Shown here in pieces: positions 1 to 5,788 of a stretch of DNA of 26,951 bases. Below the pieces are notes generated by a model. That model searched no databases, had not been told where the DNA came from, and saw only the letters and a program-made list of their open reading frames with translations. The position numbers and the translations under genes were made by a program. The DNA is taken from assembly GCA_002309215.1 (NCBI GenBank), contig DBXG01000001.1, positions 1 through 26,951 on the forward strand, read 5' to 3'. Origin of the DNA: Alphaproteobacteria bacterium UBA1218. Its GTDB lineage: Bacteria > Pseudomonadota > Alphaproteobacteria > Rs-D84. Each line of letters starts with the position of its first letter. Position 1 is the first letter of the stretch.

Positions 1-20
1 GAGTCCAGTTGCCCGAGCCA
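1..20 (+). tRNA. 3' end of a tRNA-Asn gene (cut by window edge)
   Basis: The first 20 bases read as the end of a T-loop, the 3' side of a T-stem (CCAGT), an acceptor strand TGCCCGA, discriminator G73 and an encoded CCA. The T-arm end matches what I know of bacterial tRNA-Asn, and G73 is typical of it. The acceptor strand pairs perfectly (7 of 7) with TCGGGCA, the 5' acceptor strand of the tRNA-Asn fragment on the minus strand at 1749-1787, so both belong to the same tRNA type. A hairpin terminator follows at once. Whether the 5' half also lies left of the window cannot be seen. Confidence 0.8.
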
Positions 21-26
21 CGATTT

Positions 27-48
27 CCGCGGGTTCCGCGGATTTTTT
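27..48 (+). terminator. Rho-independent terminator after the tRNA end
   Basis: CCGCGG (27-32), a 3-base loop, CCGCGG (36-41), then A and a run of six T. It sits 6 bases after the CCA end and fits a tRNA terminator. Confidence 0.8.
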
Positions 49-78
49 ATTGTCAAAATTTAGTCGGTTTTAGCAGAT

Positions 79-107
79 TTGAATTTCTTCCCTTTTTATG
101 ATATAAT
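79..107 (+). promoter_or_regulatory. Sigma70-type promoter for the GIY-YIG gene
   Basis: The -35 box TTGAAT (79-84), a 17-base spacer and the -10 box TATAAT (102-107) are preceded by TG at 99-100, an extended -10. Transcription would start near 114. This excludes the in-frame TTG at 79 as a start codon and supports the ATG at 133. Confidence 0.7.
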
Positions 108-132
108 TACATCTGATAACAAAGGACTACAA

Positions 133-858
133 ATGGCAAAGAAATCAAATGCTAAAGGGTATGTGTATATTTTAACAAATCCAAGCTTCAGAGAAGACTG
201 GGTTAAAATTGGCAAAAGCGGTGGTGAAGTGGATTTAAGATCCAAACGTTTATCTAATACAGCAGTGCCATTGCCATTTGAAATTTATGCTACAATAAAA
301 ACATCCAAATATTCTGAACTTGAAAAACATCTGCATGAAGTCCTGACAAATTTGGCAAATACCAGAATAAACCCCAAGCGTGAATTTTTTAACATCAATC
401 CACAAAGAGCAGGCGAATTGTTGAAAAATTGTGCAAAATTGATTGAAGATGCAGAACTAAACTTCCCAGATGATGCAGATGAAGATGATGCTGGTATGAA
501 ACGGACTGGCAAACATCATAAAAAGGGCAAGTATACTGTTGATACAAATAAAGAATTTAAATTTGCCAGAGAATCAACCGATGCCAGAATGATTGTAAAA
601 GGCGGTAATCGTTATATCGTTCTCGCAGGATCTAAGATAGATACAGGTGTTTATAGTAACAAGACGGCAGTGAAAAAGTTGCGTACAGCCAATGCCAAAT
701 ATTTGAAAAATGGTGTCACAACCAAGGATATAGAATTTCATTCTCCGTCTTCGGCAGGGGAATTCGTTGGCGGTGGATCCTGTAATGGTAAATATTATTG
801 GCGGACTAAAGATGGAAAACCGTTGAACGACTTCATCAAATACAATAAAGACAAATAA
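133..858 (+). CDS. GIY-YIG superfamily protein (T5orf172/MUG113-like) with C-terminal DUF4357
   Basis: A 241-residue protein. The N-terminal part has GYVYIL (9-14), VKIGKS (24-29), an Arg-rich RSKRLS (36-41), a helix with a conserved LEKHLHEVL (63-71) and REFF (83-86), which is the pattern of T5orf172-type GIY-YIG nuclease folds. The C-terminal 80 or so residues, with a late SPSSAGEF, a Gly-rich turn and WRTKDGKPL, match DUF4357, a domain often attached to GIY-YIG or restriction-related proteins. The start at 133 was chosen because AAAGGA lies 6 bases upstream and because the promoter covers any earlier start. A nuclease or DNA-binding role is inferred from family only; such proteins are common in phage and accessory DNA. 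Nothing adjacent fixes its target. Confidence 0.75.
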   Translation: MAKKSNAKGYVYILTNPSFREDWVKIGKSGGEVDLRSKRLSNTAVPLPFEIYATIKTSKYSELEKHLHEVLTNLANTRINPKREFFNINPQRAGELLKNCAKLIEDAELNFPDDADEDDAGMKRTGKHHKKGKYTVDTNKEFKFARESTDARMIVKGGNRYIVLAGSKIDTGVYSNKTAVKKLRTANAKYLKNGVTTKDIEFHSPSSAGEFVGGGSCNGKYYWRTKDGKPLNDFIKYNKDK

Positions 859-876
859 TTTCTAGGCAAAAATAGC

Positions 877-932
877 TTGTTTTCTATGAAACGGTGTCGT
901 ATATTGACGGCATGAAAATGTCGTAAATTGAC
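877..932 (+). promoter_or_regulatory. Promoter with paired operator-like repeats upstream of the DUF6088 gene
   Basis: The -35 box TTGTTT (877-882), a 17-base spacer and the -10 box TATATT (900-905) are visible. Two direct 14-mers, TGTCGTATATTGAC (895-908) and TGTCGTAAATTGAC (919-932), differ at one base and are spaced 24 bases start to start. The first covers the -10 box and the second lies just downstream of the probable transcription start, an arrangement suited to repression, perhaps by the DUF6088 protein itself. Confidence 0.6.
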
Positions 933-947
933 ACAAAGGACAAGCGT

Positions 948-1373
948 ATGAAATCCAAGAAGAACATTATTGATAGAGTTATGTTGCGTATCGAAAAACG
1001 CAAGGGTAATGTTTTCATGTTAAAAGACTTCAAGGATTTGATCAAAGAGTATGACTATGATCAGGTTTTGCGTGCTTTGCGGCAATTGGTAAAAAAGAGG
1101 GTTTTGATCAGAATAGGACATGGCATATATGCAAAGACACGCATTTTTGGTAATGGGGTTGTACTCCCGAATGCCACAATAGGAGATTTGGCAGAAGAGG
1201 CATTGCAAAAACTTGGTGTCAAGACAGATAAATCCACTTACTGGTATGAATACAATTCAGGTATGTCAGACCAGATACCAACAGGTAGGGTAATTGCAGT
1301 TGATCGTCGTGTACGTCGTAAAATTGGTTATAATGGATATGAAATTTACTATGAACGAATAAAAAAGAGGTAA
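948..1373 (+). CDS. DUF6088 family protein, AbiEi antitoxin-like winged helix
   Basis: A 141-residue basic protein. An N-terminal winged-helix-like region (residues 1-60: MLRIEKRKGNVFMLKDF, then VLRALRQLVKKRVLIRIGHGIYAK) resembles the AbiEi/DUF6088 group, whose members act as transcription factors and antitoxins of type IV toxin-antitoxin systems. The middle holds the ALQKLGVK and TGRVIAVDRRVRRKI segments typical of the family. AAAGGA lies 7 bases before the ATG at 948. The gene stands alone: no nucleotidyltransferase toxin (AbiEii-like) follows it, and the next 650 bases are non-coding. It is therefore either an orphan antitoxin/regulator or paired with something unrecognised. The repeated sites upstream suggest autoregulation, by inference. 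Confidence 0.7.
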   Translation: MKSKKNIIDRVMLRIEKRKGNVFMLKDFKDLIKEYDYDQVLRALRQLVKKRVLIRIGHGIYAKTRIFGNGVVLPNATIGDLAEEALQKLGVKTDKSTYWYEYNSGMSDQIPTGRVIAVDRRVRRKIGYNGYEIYYERIKKR

Positions 1374-1482
1374 CGCAGTTGAAGTCACCAGTAGCAACTT
1401 CGCAGCCGAACCTCTGATTGTTATGTTACATTTTTCTTGATAATAAGTCAAGATAACGGACGAAAAAACTTGCACTTTTTCT

Positions 1483-1503
1483 TGTATAACTGGAACGATT
1501 ATA
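1483..1503 (+). repeat. Short direct repeat, copy 1 (partner at 2462-2485)
   Basis: TGTATAACTGGAA, then CGATTA and TAT. The same 13-base core followed by ACGATTAATAT occurs at 2462-2485; the copies differ by small insertions. The pair brackets the TGTATA array, the tRNA-Asn fragment and the DUF488 gene. Confidence 0.55.
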
Positions 1504-1510
1504 TGGCTTG

Positions 1511-1616
1511 TGTATAGCAGTTTTGTATATGTTTTGTATGGATTTTGTATAGCCGAAAAAACAATTTAGAAAATGTATAAATTATGTATAAAACCGTTTT
1601 GTATAATTCCTGTATA
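1511..1616 (+). repeat. Iteron-like array of TGTATA/TGTATG motifs
   Basis: Eight copies start at 1511, 1524, 1535, 1546, 1574, 1585, 1600 and 1611; one has G in the last position. Four of the seven intervals are exactly 11 bases, about one helical turn, so the motifs largely face the same side of the DNA. Three neighbouring copies share the longer TTTTGTAT (1521, 1532, 1543), and a fourth is at 1597. An isolated ninth copy lies at 1483. The pattern suits cooperative protein binding or an AT-rich opening region. Its function is unknown. Confidence 0.6.
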
Positions 1617-1748
1617 ACTATTTGTTTTTTTGGGGCCGTTTTTGCCTGTTTTGACATCAAATTATGTAAAGAGGTTTTGCTCCCTGTGTGTCAAGCTGTG
1701 TGCGGCTTTGTCAGATTTATCAAGAAATAGCAAAAAAAAACTTCGGTA

Positions 1749-1787
1749 ATTAACAGTCCGTTGTTCTACCGACTGAACTATGCCCGA
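1749..1787 (-). pseudogene. 5' half of a tRNA-Asn (GTT) gene, ending in the anticodon arm
   Basis: Read on the minus strand from 1787, it has acceptor strand TCGGGCA, TA, D-arm GTTC...GAAC with AGTCGGTA loop, and anticodon arm ACGGA-CTGTTAA-T with anticodon GTT. Identity to tRNA-Asn stops after about position 39: the next bases (TACCG) cannot pair with ACGGA, and no variable or T arm follows. The fragment keeps a strong promoter at 1800-1828 and runs into a run of nine T on its own strand. Its missing 3' portion is represented on the opposite strand at 1-20, with a perfectly complementary acceptor strand. It is either the displaced 5' half of one gene or a partial second copy. Confidence 0.8.
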
Positions 1788-1799
1788 ATAACGCGACAT

Positions 1800-1828
1800 A
1801 TAATAACCATAAAATCCGCACAAGTCAA
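1800..1828 (-). promoter_or_regulatory. Promoter of the tRNA-Asn 5' half
   Basis: On the minus strand there is TTGACT (1828-1823), a 17-base spacer and TATTAT (1805-1800), placing the start about 6 bases before the tRNA fragment. This is the usual geometry of a tRNA promoter and shows that the fragment retained its own upstream region. Confidence 0.7.
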
Positions 1829-1928
1829 GGACTTTCTAAACAGATCACAAAGATTTTTTATCTGTCCTTGTAATCCGCCTTTTTCGGTGAGGAAAGCTTT
1901 TTGATGAACCTTGGGAAAAACGGAAAAT

Positions 1929-1957
1929 TTGATAAACTTTGCGATTATATCTATATG
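1929..1957 (+). promoter_or_regulatory. Possible promoter for the DUF488 gene
   Basis: TTGATA (1929-1934), a 17-base spacer and TATATG (1952-1957). It is the best match upstream of the gene, but the -10 is weak. Confidence 0.35.
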
Positions 1958-2028
1958 AATCCAGAAGCACAAGCCTAATTCAGGAAAATCATTGCTATTT
2001 AATGCTTAATGGGCTAGTTTGTATTGAT

Positions 2029-2454
2029 ATGACAAAGATATTTACAATAGGTTTTAGTGGTAAAAGCCCAGAAACATTCTTGGATGTGTTGAATGCGACA
2101 CTTATAAGTTGTGTCTGGGATATTCGCCAATGGCGGACCAGTACCTATGTTCCATATTATAACGGTGATAGTTTGGCGAATGTTCTGGGTAAGCGCTATG
2201 AATATCATCCAGAATTTGCGCCAAGTTCTGATATCTTGGTGGGATATAAAGATAACAAAATTACATGGGGTGAATATGAAAAAATGTATCGCGAATTATT
2301 GCAAAAACGTAATCCGTTGCAAAATTGCGATGTATCAAAACTCGATAGAATATGTTTGTTGTGTACAGAAAAATCAGCAATACAATGCCATCGTCGATTA
2401 GCAGCAGAATATATCGCAGCACAAATACCGGATGTTGAAATTGTGCATTTATAA
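2029..2454 (+). CDS. DUF488 family protein
   Basis: A 141-residue protein beginning MTKIFTIGFSGKSPETF, the usual DUF488 opening (strand, then a Gly-containing turn and a helix). Conserved features include DIRQWR at 31-36, the core LLCTEKSAIQCHRR (110-123) with two cysteines (C112, C120) and the CHR signature, and RLAAEYI after it. The biochemical activity of DUF488 proteins is not established; the paired cysteines suggest a metal or redox site. I chose the ATG at 2029 from family length. An in-frame ATG at 2002 is possible and neither has a good ribosome-binding site. The gene converges on the slam-like gene with only 37 bases between the two stops and no hairpin there. Confidence 0.75.
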   Translation: MTKIFTIGFSGKSPETFLDVLNATLISCVWDIRQWRTSTYVPYYNGDSLANVLGKRYEYHPEFAPSSDILVGYKDNKITWGEYEKMYRELLQKRNPLQNCDVSKLDRICLLCTEKSAIQCHRRLAAEYIAAQIPDVEIVHL

Positions 2455-2461
2455 TATTTTG

Positions 2462-2485
2462 TGTATAACTGGAAACGATTAATAT
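2462..2485 (+). repeat. Short direct repeat, copy 2, with a DnaA-box match
   Basis: The core TGTATAACTGGAA matches 1483-1495. One base to the left, 2460-2468 reads TTATACACA on the minus strand, an exact fit to the general DnaA-box consensus TTATNCACA. It lies between two convergent genes. A single box is not evidence of an origin. Confidence 0.5.
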
Positions 2486-2491
2486 AAAAAC

Positions 2492-3886
2492 TTAGAACCG
2501 TTGATGCATGGTGAATTCTGTTGTGTATTTTTCGTATTCGCGATTTGGAATATTAGAATCGCGTTTTGTATAACTGAATGTAAGTGTGGGAACAAAACCC
2601 CAGATATCTACTTTGTTATTTGATAAAGATACTGAGTAGCGTTGTGTAAAATCACGTTCTGCCAGTTGCGTAAATGTTTTGTTTTTCACAATCCATCTTT
2701 CGCCATCATAATTCGACCAAGTAAATGATGGTTCCAGATAAATATGAAATCCCAATGGCAATTCTGAACCAAAGCCCAGACCCGCTGAATATCGCCAGTT
2801 TGCATATATATCTTCTTTGGCTGTATCGCGTTCCAGACCACCGCGCAACACAATATATTTTGTAGCATCCAAAGAATATGATGTTCGTAAATTGGTGGAA
2901 TAGGACTGTCCATTTATTTCACCATATTCATCATATATATTATCCATAAATCTGAATGATAAACCTGCAGATAACTTACGCGTAAAATCATAATTGATAT
3001 CCAGTTTTCCACCGTATGACCAATTATATTTTTCCAATCCATACCAACGTCGTGATGCAACCCCGGCAAGCCATATGTCACCGTTTTTCCACAGATATCT
3101 TGGGCCTGTGCTGGTGGACAGGTATAAATCATCATAATCATGTTTGTCATAAATGTTGGTATATATGTTGGCATCACTTTTCCAACGCCAATTATCAGCA
3201 AGCCTGAATTCATAATTGCCGCCCAGCATAAAATTATACCCAACCGCAGATACGGGGTCTGGCAATTGTCTGCAAAAAGTTCCCCATTCATTTGTGACGC
3301 ATTCTTCGCCACCTGCAACTTGGTTTATATTATTATCAGGGGCAGCACCAAAATTAAACCATACATTCCAGTTTTTATTTTGACGCGCAACATAACGATA
3401 ATACATCATTCTTTGTTTTATTTCATCAGGAATATCTTTACCCGCCATGGCCAGACGCAAATGATAATCCGCACGATACCATTGTTTTTTATGCATATAG
3501 CATAGCGCTAATTCATATCTGATTTTTGTTAAGTCAGGCTGGTCATCCAGTATTTTACGGTAGATTTTAATTGCAGTATCATAATCACCTTGTTTTTGAG
3601 CCATCTGAGCGATTAAATACCAACGTTCTATTTCCACAGGTAAATTGTTGGTCTGAGGCATCATTGTTAAAATCCTGGTGGCTTGGTCATAATCACCCAC
3701 AGCAACCAGATTGCCCGCTAATTTAACAGCGTCTGTTGCAGACATGGTGACGGTTTTGTTTTTTGATGATTCAGATTTTGTTGGTTTTTCAACGTGTTCT
3801 TTGGTAATTGGTTGTGTATCTGGTTTCACATCCTGAGCAAGTGCAGGACATATCAATAACGAAAAAAATAAAACAAATTTTTTCAT
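2492..3886 (-). CDS. Slam-like outer-membrane protein (TPR domain plus DUF560 beta-barrel)
   Basis: A 464-residue protein. Residues 1-17 are a signal peptide ending in PALA. Residues about 50-150 form TPR-like helix pairs (GDYDQATRIL, GDYDTAIKIYRKIL and KKQWYRADYHL). From about 174 to the end there are amphipathic strands rich in aromatic residues, closing with WGFVPTLTFSYTKRDSNIP and a terminal Phe, as in the DUF560 barrel of Slam (surface lipoprotein assembly modulator) proteins. Slam proteins help move lipoproteins across the outer membrane to the cell surface. The gene directly follows a TbpB-like lipoprotein gene on the same strand, the expected cargo arrangement. No convincing ribosome-binding site precedes the ATG. 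A hairpin in the 61-base gap probably lowers its expression relative to the cargo. Confidence 0.8.
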   Translation of the reverse strand: MKKFVLFFSLLICPALAQDVKPDTQPITKEHVEKPTKSESSKNKTVTMSATDAVKLAGNLVAVGDYDQATRILTMMPQTNNLPVEIERWYLIAQMAQKQGDYDTAIKIYRKILDDQPDLTKIRYELALCYMHKKQWYRADYHLRLAMAGKDIPDEIKQRMMYYRYVARQNKNWNVWFNFGAAPDNNINQVAGGEECVTNEWGTFCRQLPDPVSAVGYNFMLGGNYEFRLADNWRWKSDANIYTNIYDKHDYDDLYLSTSTGPRYLWKNGDIWLAGVASRRWYGLEKYNWSYGGKLDINYDFTRKLSAGLSFRFMDNIYDEYGEINGQSYSTNLRTSYSLDATKYIVLRGGLERDTAKEDIYANWRYSAGLGFGSELPLGFHIYLEPSFTWSNYDGERWIVKNKTFTQLAERDFTQRYSVSLSNNKVDIWGFVPTLTFSYTKRDSNIPNREYEKYTTEFTMHQRF

Positions 3887-3902
3887 AAACTATATAATGG
3901 CA

Positions 3903-3933
3903 AAAAATTCCCCGTATGATGCGGGGAATTTTT
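3903..3933 (-). terminator. Intercistronic hairpin between lipoprotein and slam-like genes
   Basis: AAAAATTCCCCG (3903-3914), a 7-base loop and CGGGGAATTTTT (3922-3933): a 12-bp perfect stem with A/T ends, able to terminate in either direction. It lies between two genes that look co-transcribed, so it may act as a partial terminator or processing site that gives more cargo than translocator. Confidence 0.75.
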
Positions 3934-3947
3934 GTTTCAGAATAATA

Positions 3948-5261
3948 TTAGTCTTTTTTCAGACCGTATCCAGCCTGGAAATGAAATTCACGAACATCGC
4001 GATTTGCGTCATCGGTCGGACTTAAATCTTTGATGGTCATGTATTCCACAGCACCAGTTGCCTCAACCGGTGTTCCCACACCATAATACCCCATCGCAGC
4101 ATTGTTTCTGTCGACTGTTACATTAGTATTGTTTGCTTCTTCACGAAAAGCCAATGGCACACTACGTCCACCATCATCAAATGTAAAAGTCGTATTGGTG
4201 CCTGTTTTTGTGACAGTGACATCGTACCAAGCAATCTCATCCCCACTATCTACGTCCGTAACGGTTCCTTGGCTACCAAATGGCAAAGTTAAAACCTCGT
4301 TTCCTTCATTAAACACCAGATGTGCGCCAGATGTTTCCAATGCGGCCATTGCATCTACATCATTGTGTCCATAAGCAGCTCTGGATGATGCGGATATTGC
4401 ACCATTATCAGTCAAAACGGACGAGGTCACAACGCCAATAGCTTTCCCTGTAAACTCCATACCATTTGTTGGGGTATTTGGAATATCATATCCCCCAGCA
4501 AATACCAATCTGGCTTCATTCGTGTTTGCGTTAGATGTTGTCGGAATAATATTGCCATCAGTATCTATGGTGATACCTTTTTCTTTGGTTACATTTGTTG
4601 TTTTCATATAACCAAAGTCAGAATAAGTCAAACCATCAGATGAATCTGAATGTTCGAATTCCCATTTTTGTATTAAATGATTCCAGGTCGCTGTTGCTGC
4701 CTCTGCCGCAGTTAATTTGCCTGCTGTTACAGCAGCGGCTTTTATCTGATCCAAACGCGCTTGTGTCATATTACCATCATCAGTAATTGTGATAATTTCC
4801 CGGTCATCACCAGCCTTTACCAACTGGAAAATAGCACCATTAAATTGCGCTGTATTTGTTGTGTCGCGTTCTGCAGAACCTTCTTGACCATTATTGAATT
4901 TGGTTGTCACACTATTGATGCGACCATTTTCATCAATATCAAAGTTAAATGCAGAATCTGTATCTTCTATCAATTTAAAATCAACATTATTTAGTTTATA
5001 CACAGTATATCCAGAAAAACTTGTTGTGTCTGGTGCAGATGCAGAACGTGCAACGCTACTGTATCCACCACCATTTTTTACGACAACCGCAGATGCCATA
5101 GATGTAATTTCTGAATTAGAAGCCGTTGTACCAGTTCCTAATAATTCCGTAGCGCGTGGGCCACTTATTGGTGCAACTGAACCACCGCCAGAGCCACCGC
5201 CGGAACCGCCGCCACATGCTGCCAATGCCAAGATAGACGTTAAAAGTAAAGATTTTTTCAT
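3948..5261 (-). CDS. Surface lipoprotein with TbpB-like C-terminal barrel (probable Slam cargo)
   Basis: A 437-residue protein. The signal peptide ends in lipobox LAAC (Cys16), followed by a Gly-Ser-rich tether and no Asp at +2, consistent with outer-membrane sorting. The middle is Thr/Asn/Asp-rich, without a recognised fold. The last 170 residues, starting about ARLVFAGGYDIPN and ending NNAAMGYYGVGTPVEATG, then EFHFQAGYGLKKD, resemble the small eight-stranded barrel of transferrin-binding-protein-B-like lipoproteins, where the final GxxG...EF.F.AGYG pattern is typical. The ligand cannot be inferred. AAAGGGAG lies 8 bases before the ATG. The following gene encodes its likely translocator, so the pair probably forms one operon driven from the promoter at 5340-5368. 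Confidence 0.75.
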   Translation of the reverse strand: MKKSLLLTSILALAACGGGSGGGSGGGSVAPISGPRATELLGTGTTASNSEITSMASAVVVKNGGGYSSVARSASAPDTTSFSGYTVYKLNNVDFKLIEDTDSAFNFDIDENGRINSVTTKFNNGQEGSAERDTTNTAQFNGAIFQLVKAGDDREIITITDDGNMTQARLDQIKAAAVTAGKLTAAEAATATWNHLIQKWEFEHSDSSDGLTYSDFGYMKTTNVTKEKGITIDTDGNIIPTTSNANTNEARLVFAGGYDIPNTPTNGMEFTGKAIGVVTSSVLTDNGAISASSRAAYGHNDVDAMAALETSGAHLVFNEGNEVLTLPFGSQGTVTDVDSGDEIAWYDVTVTKTGTNTTFTFDDGGRSVPLAFREEANNTNVTVDRNNAAMGYYGVGTPVEATGAVEYMTIKDLSPTDDANRDVREFHFQAGYGLKKD

Positions 5262-5339
5262 ATGAATACTCCCTTTGTGTTTGGTTATTTAATCCATAAC
5301 AAGAAATCGGTTGTCTGAACCGCATCCTTTCGCCTAGGA

Positions 5340-5368
5340 ATTATAGCACAATTTTGATAGACCCGCAA
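5340..5368 (-). promoter_or_regulatory. Promoter of the lipoprotein-slam operon
   Basis: On the minus strand there is TTGCGG (5368-5363), a 17-base spacer and TATAAT (5345-5340) preceded by TGC, an extended -10. The start would be near 5333, leaving a leader of about 70 bases with no obvious Fur box or riboswitch. Confidence 0.65.
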
Positions 5369-5472
5369 TTAAATAAAATATCGACATGTATACAATATAA
5401 GCACTGGTTTTATAGGTTTATTTTCTTGTTGTGCGGTATTGTGTTCCCAGTATATAAGCAAAAGGAGAATGT

Positions 5473-5760
5473 ATGATGCATGATGAATTATGGCTTGCAA
5501 TAAACAATCTTGCAAAGAATATGAATATATCTTGTTCCAGATTGGCAAAAATATCTGGTTTGGATTCAACGACTTTCAACCAAAGCCGACATAAAAGCAA
5601 GTATGGCCAAGATCGTTGGATAAGCACTTATACCTTATCGCGCGTTATGGATGCAACAGGTTTAATATTGGCTGAATTTGCACGTTTTTTACCGTCTGAT
5701 ACACATGTGTACCCAAGATGTTCATCTTTATTAAAACGACCGAAATGCAAAAACGTATAA
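5473..5760 (+). CDS. Small HTH regulator resembling the N-terminus of alphaproteobacterial S24 repressors
   Basis: A 95-residue protein. ELWLAINNLAKNMNISCSRLAKISGLDSTTFNQSRH is a cI/XRE-type helix-turn-helix very like the DNA-binding half of alphaproteobacterial S24-peptidase repressors (Gly-Leu-Asp-x-Thr-Thr-Phe-Asn signature), followed by RWISTYTLSRVMDATGLILAEFARFL. Family members usually continue into a LexA-like S24 protease domain; here a stop comes about 25 residues later and no such domain follows, so this is a stand-alone DNA-binding protein. AAAGGAG at 5461-5467 serves either the ATG at 5473 or the next one at 5476. The protein diverges from the lipoprotein-slam promoter with about 100 bases between and could regulate it, but that is only positional inference. 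Confidence 0.75.
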   Translation: MMHDELWLAINNLAKNMNISCSRLAKISGLDSTTFNQSRHKSKYGQDRWISTYTLSRVMDATGLILAEFARFLPSDTHVYPRCSSLLKRPKCKNV

Positions 5761-5762
5761 AA

Positions 5763-5788
5763 ACCGCCCGTTTGGGCGGTGTGTTTTT
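5763..5788 (+). terminator. Bidirectional terminator between HTH gene and lysS
   Basis: ACCGCCC (5763-5769), loop GTTT, GGGCGGT (5774-5780) and a T-rich tail on both strands. It serves the convergent HTH gene and lysS. Confidence 0.85.

Larger units (their letters stand above)
1374..1748. other. AT-rich non-coding region between the DUF6088 gene and the tRNA-Asn fragment
   Basis: No credible open frame is seen here. Near 1378-1412 there is a weak imperfect hairpin (GAAGT and ACTTC arms). From 1483 to 1616 TGTATA motifs recur. From 1670 to 1740 the DNA ends in a run of nine A, which is a T-run on the minus strand just after the tRNA-Asn fragment. I see no 3' tRNA half here. Confidence 0.6.

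Noticed and set aside
1020..1475. Minus-strand open frames across the DUF6088 gene
   Set aside because: They overlap a gene with family similarity and good signals, and show no family features of their own.
1749..1787. tRNA-Asn split by a group I intron or attL/attR scar of an integrase-borne element
   Set aside because: The missing half is not downstream on the same strand, no intron core is seen, no integrase gene is present, and a simple integration would leave a 3' fragment in direct orientation.
2460..2468. Possible replication origin from a DnaA box and the TGTATA array
   Set aside because: Only one exact box is seen, and the TGTATA motifs match only part of the consensus. No dnaA, parA, hemE or similar gene is present in the window, so I list only the array.
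5160..5261. GGGSGGGSGGGS near the lipoprotein start as vector or synthetic linker contamination
   Set aside because: It directly follows a natural lipobox; Gly-Ser tethers are usual in surface lipoproteins, and the surrounding composition fits the genome.
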